Assembly: GCA_027490215.1 (NCBI GenBank)
Contig: JAIXYO010000030.1
Coordinates: 1-64,000 of the forward strand
DNA: 64,000 nt
Origin: Rubrivivax sp.
Lineage (GTDB): Bacteria; Pseudomonadota; Gammaproteobacteria; Burkholderiales; Burkholderiaceae_C
Reading direction: 5' to 3'
Positions within the stretch are counted from its first letter, which is position 1. Every line of letters begins with the position of its first letter. Of the stretch, positions 53,491 to 62,762 are shown piece by piece. Made by a program: the position numbers and the translations under genes. The notes under the pieces were generated by a model. That model was given only the letters and a program-made list of their open reading frames with translations. It was not told where the DNA came from and searched no databases.

Positions 53491-54630
53491 ATGGCGCCCT
53501 CCATGAGCAGCACGCCGACGAACGATCCGTCGAAGTTCCTTCAAATCCGCAACGTCACCAAGGACTTCAGCGGCTACAAGGCGGTCAACGACGTCACCCT
53601 TGACGTGGCCAAGGGCGAGATCTTCGCCCTGCTCGGCTCGTCGGGCTGCGGCAAGTCGACCTTGCTGCGCATGCTGGCGCGCTTCGAGACGCCGACCTCG
53701 GGACAGATCCTGTTGAATGGGCAGGACCTCGAAGGCATGCCGGCCTACGAATGCCCGATGAACATGATGTTCCAGAGTTATGCGCTGTTCCCGCACATGA
53801 CGGTGTGGGACAACGTGGCCTTCGGACCTCGCCGCGCCGGCATGAGCAAGGACGAAGTGGCCACGCGCGTCGAGGAGATGCTCAAGCTCGTGCAACTCGG
53901 CAAGTTCGCCAAGCGCAAGCCCCATCAGCTCTCTGGCGGTCAACAGCAGCGTGTGGCACTGGCGCGCAGCCTGGCGAGGAAGCCGCAGTTGCTGCTGCTC
54001 GACGAGCCGCTGGGCGCGCTCGACAAGAAGCTGCGGGAGGAAACGCAGATCGAGCTGGTCAACATCATCGAGAACGTCGGCGTCACCTGCGTGATGGTCA
54101 CCCACGACCAGGAAGAGGCGATGACGATGGCCTCGCGCATCGCGGTGATGAGCGAAGGTCGCTTCCTGCAGGTCGGCGCGCCGAGCGACATCTATGAAAC
54201 ACCGGCCACCCGCTTCGTGGCCGACTTCATCGGCAACGTCAACCTGATGGATGGCACGCTGACCGACGACCACCCTGACCACGTCGTGATCGAGTGCGCT
54301 GACTGCAAGCACTATGTCGGCCACGGCATCACGGGCAGCGAGGGCATGGCCGTGACAGTCGCCTTGCGCCCGGAAAAGATCCGCATTGGCCGCCAGCCGC
54401 TTCCACCGAGTGATGGTGAGCCCACGGGCGGGCTGAACCGCGTGAAGGGCACGATCAAGGACATGTCGTACTTCGGCAGCTTCACCGTCTACCACCTGGC
54501 ACTCGCCAGCGGTCAGATCCTGAAGATCAGCGAGAGCAACACCCATCGCCACCGGGACGACGAACTGACCTGGGGTGACACCGCTTGGGCGAGCTGGTCA
54601 CCCATGGCACATGTGGTGCTGACGGCATGA
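53491..54630 (+). CDS. potG: Polyamine ABC transporter ATP-binding protein
   Basis: A 379-residue ABC ATPase of the PotA/PotG type. Walker A is GSSGCGKST, the signature is LSGGQQQRVALARSL, Walker B is LLLLDEPLGALD, and a C-terminal TOBE-like domain follows (VALRPEKIRIG). Met1 at 53491 or Met5 at 53503 may start. The stop overlaps potH by 4 bp (ATGA). With PotF, PotH and PotI it should import putrescine or spermidine. Confidence 0.94.
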   Translation: MAPSMSSTPTNDPSKFLQIRNVTKDFSGYKAVNDVTLDVAKGEIFALLGSSGCGKSTLLRMLARFETPTSGQILLNGQDLEGMPAYECPMNMMFQSYALFPHMTVWDNVAFGPRRAGMSKDEVATRVEEMLKLVQLGKFAKRKPHQLSGGQQQRVALARSLARKPQLLLLDEPLGALDKKLREETQIELVNIIENVGVTCVMVTHDQEEAMTMASRIAVMSEGRFLQVGAPSDIYETPATRFVADFIGNVNLMDGTLTDDHPDHVVIECADCKHYVGHGITGSEGMAVTVALRPEKIRIGRQPLPPSDGEPTGGLNRVKGTIKDMSYFGSFTVYHLALASGQILKISESNTHRHRDDELTWGDTAWASWSPMAHVVLTA

Positions 54631-55550
54631 AAGCCGTGCTGAGCAGGTTGCTGACCGGCCGCTCGGCGGTGATCGGCATTCCGTACCTGTGGCTGCTGAT
54701 CTTCTTCCTGTTTCCGTTCCTGATCGTCATGAAGATCAGCGTCTCCGAGATGGAGACGGTGACCTTCAAGGACATCATCACCTACAGCGAAAACGCGCTT
54801 GCCTTGACGCTGCGCTTCACGACCTACATGTTCATCACGCAGGACGATCTTTATTACAAGACCTACCTGTCGAGCCTCAAGTACGCCGCGGTCACCACTT
54901 TTTTCTGCCTGCTAATCGGCTATCCCTTCGCCTATTTCATGGCGCGCGCCAAGGCCACCGCGCAGCCTGCGCTGCTGATGCTGGTGATGCTGCCGTTCTG
55001 GACCTCCTTCCTGTTGCGTGTCTATGCCTGGAAGGGCCTGCTCAGCGAAAACGGCTGGGCGCACGATCTGCTGGTGGGAAGCGGCCTCGATCAGGTGCTC
55101 GCATCCCTCGGGCTGATCCCGGCGCCCGGCCAGTTGATGAACACGCCGTTCTCGCTGGTGCTGGGCATGACCTACACCTACCTGCCGTTCATGATCCTGC
55201 CGCTGTACTCCAACCTGTCGAAGATGGACCTGCGGCTGCTTGAAGCCGCAGCCGATCTGGGCGCCACACCGTTCACCGCGTTCTGGAAGATCACCGTTCC
55301 GTTGTCGAAGGCCGGGATCATTGCCGGCTCGATGCTGGTGTTCATTCCCTGCGTCGGCGAGTTCGTCATTCCCGAGTTGCTGGGCGGGCCCCAGACACTG
55401 ATGATCGGCCGCGTGCTGTGGGATGAGTTCTTCAGCAACAACGACTGGCCGATGGCGTCATCGGTCGCCGTGGTGATGGTGCTGCTGATCATCGTGCCGC
55501 TCGCGATCTTCAACAAGTACCAGGCCGAAGCCACGGAGGTCCGGAAGTGA
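54627..55550 (+). CDS. potH: Polyamine ABC transporter permease PotH
   Basis: A 307-residue inner-membrane permease. Six spans and the EAA-like cytoplasmic loop DLRLLEAAADLGATPFTAFW are visible. FPFAYFMARAK and PFWTSFLLRVYAW are characteristic of PotB/PotH. The start at 54627 overlaps the potG stop; the potI GTG start overlaps its own stop (GTGA). Confidence 0.93.
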   Translation: MKAVLSRLLTGRSAVIGIPYLWLLIFFLFPFLIVMKISVSEMETVTFKDIITYSENALALTLRFTTYMFITQDDLYYKTYLSSLKYAAVTTFFCLLIGYPFAYFMARAKATAQPALLMLVMLPFWTSFLLRVYAWKGLLSENGWAHDLLVGSGLDQVLASLGLIPAPGQLMNTPFSLVLGMTYTYLPFMILPLYSNLSKMDLRLLEAAADLGATPFTAFWKITVPLSKAGIIAGSMLVFIPCVGEFVIPELLGGPQTLMIGRVLWDEFFSNNDWPMASSVAVVMVLLIIVPLAIFNKYQAEATEVRK

Positions 55551-56389
55551 ACGCGAGCGCGTTCAACCGCTGGTTCGGCAAAGGCTGGCTGACGCTGGGC
55601 TTCGCCTTCTTGTACCTGCCGATCGTCGCGCTGGTCGTCTTTTCGTTCAACGACTCGCCAGTGCCCAATTCGTGGCGCGGCTTCACGCTGAAGTGGTACG
55701 TGGCGCTGGCCAACGACAGGGAGATGATCACCGCCTTCTGGCTGTCGATGAAGATCGCCTTCTTCACCGCATGCGCCTCGGTCATCCTCGGCACGCTCGC
55801 AGCCTTCGCGCTGGTCAAGTACCGGCGCTTCACCGGCCGAACGCTGTTCTCAGGCATGGTCAATGCGCCGCTGGTGATGCCCGAGGTCATCGTTGGTCTG
55901 TCGCTGCTGCTGATGCTGGTGTCGGTACAACGCGCCCTGGGGTTTCCGGATCGCGGTTCGCTGACCATCTGGATGGGCCACCTGCTGCTGGGCATGTCCT
56001 ATGCGACGGTGGTGATCCAGGCCCGGCTGCAGGACCTCAATCCCCAGCTGGAAGAGGCCGCCATGGACCTCGGCGCGCGGCCCTGGCAGGTCTTCACGCT
56101 GGTCACGTTGCCGATGATCGCGCAGTCGCTGCTGTCGGCCTGGCTTTTGACCTTCACGCTGTCGCTCGACGACGTGGTGCTGTCGGCCTTCCTGTCCGGC
56201 CCGGGCTCGACGACGATGCCGCTGGTCATCTTTTCGCGCGCCAGGCTGGGCCTGAACCCGTCGGTGAATGCAGTCGCGACGGTGATCGTCGTCGTCGTGG
56301 CGATCGGCGTTGTGGTCGCGAGCTACCTGATTGCCCGCGGCGAGCGCAACCGATCCCTTGAGGTTGCAGCCGCCAATCGCACCAACTGA
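55547..56389 (+). CDS. potI: Polyamine ABC transporter permease PotI
   Basis: A 280-residue inner-membrane permease, PotC/PotI type, with six spans and the loop LEEAAMDLGARPWQVFTLV. Start is GTG at 55547, overlapping the potH stop by 4 bp. FSFNDSPVPNSWRGFTLKWY is typical of the first periplasmic region. It completes potFGHI; the DUF3138 gene follows after 48 bp. Confidence 0.93.
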   Translation: MNASAFNRWFGKGWLTLGFAFLYLPIVALVVFSFNDSPVPNSWRGFTLKWYVALANDREMITAFWLSMKIAFFTACASVILGTLAAFALVKYRRFTGRTLFSGMVNAPLVMPEVIVGLSLLLMLVSVQRALGFPDRGSLTIWMGHLLLGMSYATVVIQARLQDLNPQLEEAAMDLGARPWQVFTLVTLPMIAQSLLSAWLLTFTLSLDDVVLSAFLSGPGSTTMPLVIFSRARLGLNPSVNAVATVIVVVVAIGVVVASYLIARGERNRSLEVAAANRTN

Positions 56390-56437
56390 ACACATTCAGA
56401 GCCCCGTTTGACCTGATTCACTGACCGAGGATTAACC

Positions 56438-57853
56438 ATGAAGTTATGGCAACCCACCCTGCTCACCCTGGCCATCGCTGCGGCGTTTCCCCTGCCTGCG
56501 GCAGCCGGCACCAACGAAGAGTTGCTCAAGGAACTGAGGGCGCTGCGCGATCGCGTGACGCAGTTGGAGGAAAAGCTGAAAGCGGTCGACAAGGCGAAAG
56601 CCGTGGCCGCGCCACCAGCGCCTGTCGCTGTGTTGCCTCCTCCGGCACCGCCCGCACCGGCGGGCATGACACCTGATCAGGCCCGCGAGCTGTCACGACT
56701 CGCCATCAAGGTCGACTCGCTCGAGGAGGCCCAGGAGACCTCGTTCGCCAAAGGCTTGACGATCAACGGCAGCATCGACCCGACCTTCATCTACAACCGC
56801 GCGCAGAACCGGGCTGGCTTCCAGTTTCTGAACCAGGTGCAGGTGGGTCCCTACGCCTACGACAACTCGTTCTTCGGCACCGCCACGCTGGACATCCAGA
56901 AAGAGCTCGAGGGCGGCACCAAATTCCGCCTGACGATCATGCCCGAGCGCGGCGTCGGCTCGCAGATCAACTTTGCATCGATCGTGCACGAGGCCAGCGT
57001 GTCGATCCCGATCGCTGGCGAGGAGACTCGCTTGTTCGCCGGTCAGATTCCGGACTGGTCGGGCTATGAATTGCTGCCCTCCAAGGACAACAAGCTGGTC
57101 ACTCACAACCTGCTGTTCGACCTGATCGCGCCGCTGGCCTACACCGGTGTCGGTCTGGAATTGACGCGCGGCGACTGGGTCCTCAAGGGGATCGTCGGCA
57201 ACTTCAATTCGACCAAGCGGGAGCCGAACGAGAAATCGCCAGTGTTTGCGTACCGCGGCGATTACTCGATCAACGAATACTCGGGCATTGGATTCTCTGG
57301 CGTCCACGGCAAGGCGGCTAATCTCGTGCAGGGCACCAGCGACACCGGCTTGCATCTCTTCGAAGTCGATGGCTACTACACGCGCGGCGACTGGACCGCC
57401 CAAGGGCAGATCAGCTACGGGCAGCAATCCAAGGCGGCCATTGCCATCAAGGACGACGGCAGCCTGCAGACCGCCCGCTGGGTGGGTGCCTCGGCGCTGG
57501 CAGCGTACAAGATCACACCACGGCTGGAAGGCGTCGTCCGGGGCGACTACATCTACAACCGCAAGAATGGTGGCGGCTTGCTGGGCTTTGGCGGCGATCC
57601 GCTCAACGGTATCGGGCCGGGCTTTGACGGCACCACCGACGGCGACGGCAACTTGATCCCGGTTGGCAGCCGACGTGGTGCCAACCGCTATGCGCTGAGC
57701 GTCGGCGGCAATTACCAATTCAACGAGTACACCATCTTCAAGCTGGAATACCGCTTCGATGGCGCCACGAAACGCGTTTTCGAGTACGTCGACAACGGCA
57801 CCTTCAAGAAAACCAACCACCTGTTCGGCGCGCAGATGGTCGTGAGCTTCTGA
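56438..57853 (+). CDS. DUF3138 family outer-membrane/porin-like protein
   Basis: A 471-residue exported protein. Signal peptide (LLTLAIAAAFPLPAAAG), a short coiled coil (LLKELRALRDRVTQLEEKLK), a Pro/Ala-rich linker, a second short helix, then about 380 residues of alternating beta-strand pattern ending in a C-terminal Phe (AQMVVSF), the mark of outer-membrane beta-barrels. This matches DUF3138 as I know it. Inside a polyamine operon it may be a porin for polyamines (inference). The stop overlaps puuC (TGATG). Confidence 0.85.
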   Translation: MKLWQPTLLTLAIAAAFPLPAAAGTNEELLKELRALRDRVTQLEEKLKAVDKAKAVAAPPAPVAVLPPPAPPAPAGMTPDQARELSRLAIKVDSLEEAQETSFAKGLTINGSIDPTFIYNRAQNRAGFQFLNQVQVGPYAYDNSFFGTATLDIQKELEGGTKFRLTIMPERGVGSQINFASIVHEASVSIPIAGEETRLFAGQIPDWSGYELLPSKDNKLVTHNLLFDLIAPLAYTGVGLELTRGDWVLKGIVGNFNSTKREPNEKSPVFAYRGDYSINEYSGIGFSGVHGKAANLVQGTSDTGLHLFEVDGYYTRGDWTAQGQISYGQQSKAAIAIKDDGSLQTARWVGASALAAYKITPRLEGVVRGDYIYNRKNGGGLLGFGGDPLNGIGPGFDGTTDGDGNLIPVGSRRGANRYALSVGGNYQFNEYTIFKLEYRFDGATKRVFEYVDNGTFKKTNHLFGAQMVVSF

Positions 57854-59352
57854 TGAACAGCCCCGCTGCGTCCCGCGATTGGCATGCGCTGGCCGCAGCG
57901 TGCCGGCCCGATGGCCGCATGTTCATCGAAGGCGAGCGGCGCGCATCGGCTGCAGGCGAGAACTTCGCCTGCATCTCGCCGATCGACGGCCGCACGATCG
58001 CGCAAGTGGCGCGCGGTCAGGCGGTGGACATCGATGCCGCAGTTCGATCGGCGCGTCGATCTTTCGACGACGGCCGCTGGGCCCACAAGCCACCGGCGGT
58101 TCGCAAGAAGATCCTGCTGCGTTTCGCTGAAAAAATCCTGGCCGCGAAGGACGAACTCGCGCTGCTCGAAACGCTGGACATGGGCAAGCCGATCCAGCAC
58201 AGCCTCGGCGTCGATGTCACGTCAAGCGCGCGTTGCATCGCCTGGTACGGCGAAGCCGTCGACAAGATTTACGACGAGATCGCTCCAACCGCACGCAGTG
58301 CGCTGGCCATGATCACCCGCGAACCGATGGGCGTCATTGGCGCCATCGTGCCCTGGAACTACCCGATGATCATGTCGGCCTGGAAACTCGGGCCGGCGCT
58401 GGCCGCGGGTAACAGCGTTGTGCTCAAGCCGAGCGAGAAGTCTCCGCTGACCGCCCTGCGACTGGCCGAACTCGCGATCGAGGCCGGTCTGCCCGAAGGC
58501 GTGTTCAACGTCGTGCCAGGCTACGGCCACGAGGCCGGCGAGGCCCTGGCGCTGCACATGGAGGTCGACGCGATCGGCTTCACCGGCAGCACCCGCGTCG
58601 GCCGCAAGATGCTGGAGTACGCTGGCCGCAGCAACCTGAAGCGCGTCTACAACGAGCTCGGCGGCAAGTCTGCCTTTGTGGTGTTCGATGACTTCAACGA
58701 CATCGCGCGCGCCGCCTGCACCGTGGCCGGCAGCATGTTCTTCAACCAGGGCGAGAGCTGCAATGCACCGTCGCGCGTCCTGGTGCACGACAGCGTCGCC
58801 GACGAATTCATCGCCACCGTCGCCGCCGAAGCACCGAAGTACCAGCCCGGCGACCCGCTCAGCGGCGCCGCACCGATGGGTGCGCTGGTCGACGACGGCC
58901 AGCTGCGCACCGTGCTCGGCTACATTGATGCCGGCCACTCCGATGGCGCGCGACTGGTCGTCGGCGGTCACCAGAGTCGTGCTGAAACAGGCGGCTACTT
59001 CGTCGAACCGACGGTGTTCGATGGCGTCACCAACCAGATGAAGATCGCCCGCGAGGAAATCTTCGGGCCGGTGATGTCGGTGATTCGCTTCAAGACCGAA
59101 GCCGAGGCGATCGCGATCGCGAACGACTCGCCCTATGGCCTGCAGGCCAGCGTCTGGAGCCACCAGATCGACCGTGCCCACCGCACAGCGCGCGCACTGC
59201 GCGCCGGCACGGTGCATGTGAATCAGTACGACGAAGACGACATCACCGTACCTTTCGGCGGCTTCAAGCAGAGCGGCAACGGACGCGACAAATCACTGCA
59301 CGCCTTCGACAAGTACACCGAGCTGAAGACGACGTGGATTCGCATCGATTAG
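57853..59352 (+). CDS. puuC: Aldehyde dehydrogenase, PuuC-like
   Basis: A 499-residue NAD(P)-dependent aldehyde dehydrogenase. Catalytic Cys in FFNQGESCNAPSR, general-base Glu in YNELGGKSAF, and Rossmann loop GFTGSTRVGRKML are visible. In the Puu pathway it oxidises gamma-glutamyl-aminobutyraldehyde to gamma-glutamyl-GABA. The start overlaps the DUF3138 stop by one base, so it is coupled. Confidence 0.93.
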   Translation: MNSPAASRDWHALAAACRPDGRMFIEGERRASAAGENFACISPIDGRTIAQVARGQAVDIDAAVRSARRSFDDGRWAHKPPAVRKKILLRFAEKILAAKDELALLETLDMGKPIQHSLGVDVTSSARCIAWYGEAVDKIYDEIAPTARSALAMITREPMGVIGAIVPWNYPMIMSAWKLGPALAAGNSVVLKPSEKSPLTALRLAELAIEAGLPEGVFNVVPGYGHEAGEALALHMEVDAIGFTGSTRVGRKMLEYAGRSNLKRVYNELGGKSAFVVFDDFNDIARAACTVAGSMFFNQGESCNAPSRVLVHDSVADEFIATVAAEAPKYQPGDPLSGAAPMGALVDDGQLRTVLGYIDAGHSDGARLVVGGHQSRAETGGYFVEPTVFDGVTNQMKIAREEIFGPVMSVIRFKTEAEAIAIANDSPYGLQASVWSHQIDRAHRTARALRAGTVHVNQYDEDDITVPFGGFKQSGNGRDKSLHAFDKYTELKTTWIRID

Positions 59353-59374
59353 CCCCCCAGTCGCTCACGCTCCT

Positions 59375-59414
59375 GCCCCAGGGACCTGACGGGGCCACTT
59401 CGTGTCCCTGGGGC
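59375..59414. repeat. Inverted repeat between puuC and gabT
   Basis: GCCCCAGGGAC (59375-59385) and GTCCCTGGGGC (59404-59414) are an 11-bp perfect inverted repeat with an 18-bp loop. It sits in a GC-rich gap of 132 bp with no gene. The style (CCCCAGGG...CCCTGGGG with flanking GCCCCCCAGTCGC) resembles a dispersed intergenic repeat I associate with Comamonadaceae-type genomes; copy number cannot be judged here. Confidence 0.55.
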
Positions 59415-59484
59415 GCCACCCAGCGGCCCGGCAAAGCCGGTTCCGCGGGCGTTGCTTGATCGGTCTGGTGCCAAGGAGACATTC

Positions 59485-60768
59485 ATGAATCATTCCCCCA
59501 ACGAACAACTGATGGCCCGCAAGGCCGCGGCCACGCCACGTGGCGTTGGCGTGATGGGCACGTTCTTCGCCGACCATGCCGAGAACGCCGAGCTGTGGGA
59601 CATCGAAGGCCGTCGCTACATTGACTTCGCTGGTGGCATCGCGGTGATGAACACCGGTCACCGCCACCCCAAGGTCATCGCGGCGATCGAAGCGCAGCTC
59701 AAGCGCTTCACCCACACCTGCTACCAGGTGGTGCCGTACGAGGGCTACATCGCGCTCGCCGAAAAGCTCAACGCGCTGACACCCGGCAGACATGCGAAGA
59801 AGACTGCGCTGTTCAGCACCGGCGCCGAGGCGGTCGAGAACGCGATCAAGATCGCCCGCGCCCACACCAAGCGCGCTGGTGTGATCGCCTTCAGCGGCGC
59901 CTTTCATGGCCGCAGCCTTTTCGCCGTCGCGCTGACCGGCAAAGTGCAGCCCTACAAGGCCCAATTCGGGCCCTTCCCGCCCGAGCTATACCACGCGCCC
60001 TTTCCCTGCCACTGTGCGAGCCTCGACGAGGTCAAGAAGGCGGTGTACCAGCTGTTCAAGGCCGACATCGAGCCCAGCCGCGTGGCCGCGATCATCTTCG
60101 AGCCAGTACAGGGCGAAGGCGGCTTCAATGTGATTCAGGCGGCCGCCGTGCGATGGCTGCGCGAACTGTGCGACGAGCACGGCATCGTGCTGATCGCCGA
60201 CGAGGTGCAGACCGGTTTCGGCCGCACGGGCAAGCTGTTCGCCATGCAGCACTTCGACGTCGTACCCGACATCCTGATCAGCGCGAAATCGCTGGCCGCC
60301 GGCCTGCCGCTGTCAGCGGTGACCGGTCGAGCCGAGATCATGGACGCACCGAACCCTGGTGGCTTGGGTGGCACCTACGCCGGTAACCCCGTGGCCATCG
60401 CGGCGGCCCATGCGGTCATCGATGTGATGGCCGACGAGGGCCTGCCTGAACGCGGCCAGCAGCTTGGCGATCGACTGAAAGCACTGCTGAACGGCATGCG
60501 CACAGAGGTGCCGCAGATCGCTGATGTGCGTGGCCTGGGCGGCATGGTTGCGGTCGAATTCAACCAGGCGGGTACTGACGAACCCGATGCCGATTTCACC
60601 AAGCGTGTGCAGTCGGCTGCCTTGAAGCATGGCCTGATCCTGCTGACCTGCGGGGTCTACGGCAACGTCGTGCGCTTCATGTTCCCGCTGACGATCCCGA
60701 CCGCGCATTTCGATGAAGCCATGGGCATGCTGACCGCTGCCTTGCGCGATGCCGTTGTGCCCGCCTGA
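59485..60768 (+). CDS. gabT: 4-aminobutyrate aminotransferase
   Basis: GabT, 427 residues, a class III aminotransferase converting GABA and 2-oxoglutarate to succinate semialdehyde. PLP Lys in LISAKSLAAGLPLSAV, FSTGAEAVENAIKIARA, and GAFHGRSLFAVALTGK are visible. Start at 59485 with AAGGAG upstream. It takes the GABA released by PuuD. The next gene is a second glutamine-synthetase-like enzyme after 4 bp. Confidence 0.94.
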   Translation: MNHSPNEQLMARKAAATPRGVGVMGTFFADHAENAELWDIEGRRYIDFAGGIAVMNTGHRHPKVIAAIEAQLKRFTHTCYQVVPYEGYIALAEKLNALTPGRHAKKTALFSTGAEAVENAIKIARAHTKRAGVIAFSGAFHGRSLFAVALTGKVQPYKAQFGPFPPELYHAPFPCHCASLDEVKKAVYQLFKADIEPSRVAAIIFEPVQGEGGFNVIQAAAVRWLRELCDEHGIVLIADEVQTGFGRTGKLFAMQHFDVVPDILISAKSLAAGLPLSAVTGRAEIMDAPNPGGLGGTYAGNPVAIAAAHAVIDVMADEGLPERGQQLGDRLKALLNGMRTEVPQIADVRGLGGMVAVEFNQAGTDEPDADFTKRVQSAALKHGLILLTCGVYGNVVRFMFPLTIPTAHFDEAMGMLTAALRDAVVPA

Positions 60769-60772
60769 GGCC

Positions 60773-62152
60773 ATGAAGGCGCCCTCGGCCGAGATCACAC
60801 CCGCCAGCTTCCAGTCGCTGCGCGAACGCCTCGCAGCCGACGGCGTGCACAGCCTGCTGGCGCAGTTCACTGACGTGCACGGCGTGGCGCGCGGCAAGCT
60901 GGTGCCGCTGAACCAACTCGAATTGCTGATGACCGAAGGCGTCGGCTTCGCCGGCCCGTCGATCTGGGGCACCGGTCTGCCACGCACCGGGCCGCGCGCC
61001 GAGTACTACGGGCGTGGGCAGATCGACACCGTGCGCGCCCTGCCCTGGATGCCTGGGGTGGCACGCGTGGTGTGCGACGGCTTTGTGGCCGGCGAGCCCT
61101 TCGACGCCTGCCCTCGCCAGGTGTTGAAACGGCAACTTGCCCGCCTTGCTGAACACGGCTGGGCCCTGCGCACCGGCATCGAGCCCGAGTTCTTCCTGCT
61201 GCGCCGCACCGCCGACGGCTTCGAGCCCGCCGACCCGCACGACCGACTCGACAAGCCATCGTATGACTTGAAGAGCCTGCCACGCCAGCGCGACTTCCTG
61301 CACCAGCTGGCCGATGGCCTGACGCGCTGCGGGCTCGAGGTTTTCCAGATCGACCACGAAGACGCGCATGGTCAGTACGAACTGAACTTCCACCATGCCG
61401 ATGCCCTCACCAGTGCTGACCACCTGATGCTGTTCAAGCTGGCCGCGCACACGCTGGCCGAGCAACACGACATGGTGTTCTCGATGATGCCCAAGCCCTT
61501 TGCCAACCAGCCCGGCAGCGGCATGCATTTCCATGTATCGCTTTGGAACGCAGATCGCTCGGGCCGCACTGCGCTCGATTCGCACTGCGTGTTCGACGAT
61601 GCGTCGCAAGACCTGTCGCTCGTCGGCCGCCAGTTCACCGCCGGGGTGCTGAAGCATGCCGATGCGCTGTGCGCCATCGCCGCACCCACGGTCAACAGCT
61701 ACAAGCGATTGACGGTGGGCGAATCGATCACCGGCACCACCTGGGCGCCGGCCTATGCGGCGCACGGGCCGAACAACCGGACTGCGCTGGTTCGCACGCT
61801 GAAAGGCCGCATCGAATGGCGCGTGCCCGATGCATCAGCCAACCCCTATCTCGCCACCGCCGCGCTGATTGCCGCCGGCCTCGATGGCATCGATCGCGCG
61901 CTCGACCCGGGACCGGCCTGCACCGACGACCTGTTCCAGTTGAGCCTGTCGCAGATCCACGAGCGTGGCATCGGAGTGCTGCCGCAAAGCCTGTCGGCTG
62001 CGCTCGATGCGCTGGAAGGCGACGAGGTGATCTGCGCTGCGCTCGGCGAGACGCTGTCGCGCGAGTTCATTCGGCTCAAGCGAGCCGAATGGACCGATTA
62101 CTCGCGCCACGTCAGCCCGTGGGAGATGATGCGCTACGCATCTGCGTTCTGA
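60773..62152 (+). CDS. Glutamine synthetase family enzyme (second copy, PuuA/GlnT-like)
   Basis: A 459-residue glutamine-synthetase-family protein distinct from the PuuA at 49422. Motifs include FTDVHGVARGKLVPLNQL, GIEPEFFLLRRT, DHEDAHGQYELNF and KPFANQPGSGMHFHVSLW, so metal and substrate sites look intact. It may ligate glutamate to another amine or be a GlnT-type enzyme. It is 4 bp after gabT, so the same transcript is likely. Met at 60773 is chosen; an upstream start would overlap gabT. Confidence 0.88.
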   Translation: MKAPSAEITPASFQSLRERLAADGVHSLLAQFTDVHGVARGKLVPLNQLELLMTEGVGFAGPSIWGTGLPRTGPRAEYYGRGQIDTVRALPWMPGVARVVCDGFVAGEPFDACPRQVLKRQLARLAEHGWALRTGIEPEFFLLRRTADGFEPADPHDRLDKPSYDLKSLPRQRDFLHQLADGLTRCGLEVFQIDHEDAHGQYELNFHHADALTSADHLMLFKLAAHTLAEQHDMVFSMMPKPFANQPGSGMHFHVSLWNADRSGRTALDSHCVFDDASQDLSLVGRQFTAGVLKHADALCAIAAPTVNSYKRLTVGESITGTTWAPAYAAHGPNNRTALVRTLKGRIEWRVPDASANPYLATAALIAAGLDGIDRALDPGPACTDDLFQLSLSQIHERGIGVLPQSLSAALDALEGDEVICAALGETLSREFIRLKRAEWTDYSRHVSPWEMMRYASAF

Positions 62153-62164
62153 GATCGAACAGCG

Positions 62165-62602
62165 TCAGGGACTGACCTTGCTGCCTTTGGTGGTGTCGAA
62201 GTAGAAGATCGCCTGATGATGATCGCCCGGGTGAATGGTGGTCTGGCGTTGCTGTGACTGGCCATCAAGTTTTGCCTCGATGCTGTACTTGCCAAGCGGC
62301 AGATCGATCAGCAGCCAGGGGCCATCGAGCGCGGCATCGAAAACCACCTTCCGGTTCGAGTCGGTGATCTTCAGATGCACCGCTGACAGGTACTCACCCG
62401 TCTTGCGCAACGCCGTCACGATCCACAGGCTGTAGCGTGCCTGCTGCGACTGCAGGCTTTCCCGCTCCTCGTCAGACACGCCACCAGACAGGTAGCTGCG
62501 ACCGGACGGCGTCATGCCGGACTGCGTAGCGTTCGCGCTGCCTGCAACAGCCAATGCCACCAGCACCAGCGATCGCGTCAACTTCGTCAAGGTCATGAGC
62601 AT
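62165..62602 (-). CDS. Small exported protein, carboxypeptidase-regulatory-like
   Basis: A 145-residue exported protein with a signal peptide (TRSLVLVALAVAGSANA). The mature part has beta-rich sequence, SAVHLKITDSNRKVVFDAAL and LLIDLPLGKYSIEAKLDGQS, like carboxypeptidase-regulatory or transthyretin-like domains. Function unknown. It is convergent with the glutamine-synthetase-like gene. Confidence 0.75.
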   Translation of the reverse strand: MLMTLTKLTRSLVLVALAVAGSANATQSGMTPSGRSYLSGGVSDEERESLQSQQARYSLWIVTALRKTGEYLSAVHLKITDSNRKVVFDAALDGPWLLIDLPLGKYSIEAKLDGQSQQRQTTIHPGDHHQAIFYFDTTKGSKVSP

Positions 62603-62762
62603 CTCTCACCCTCCATGGGGAACTCCCCTGGCATCGCGGGGACCTTTCTCAGGCCATGGCGGTGACGCCTGAACTACTGCAGCCTGAAGCTTGACTCTAG
62701 GGTTGACGCCTGCTGGGACCTTGACGGAAATCAAGCCCGACATCGATCACAGGCAGGTGCCT

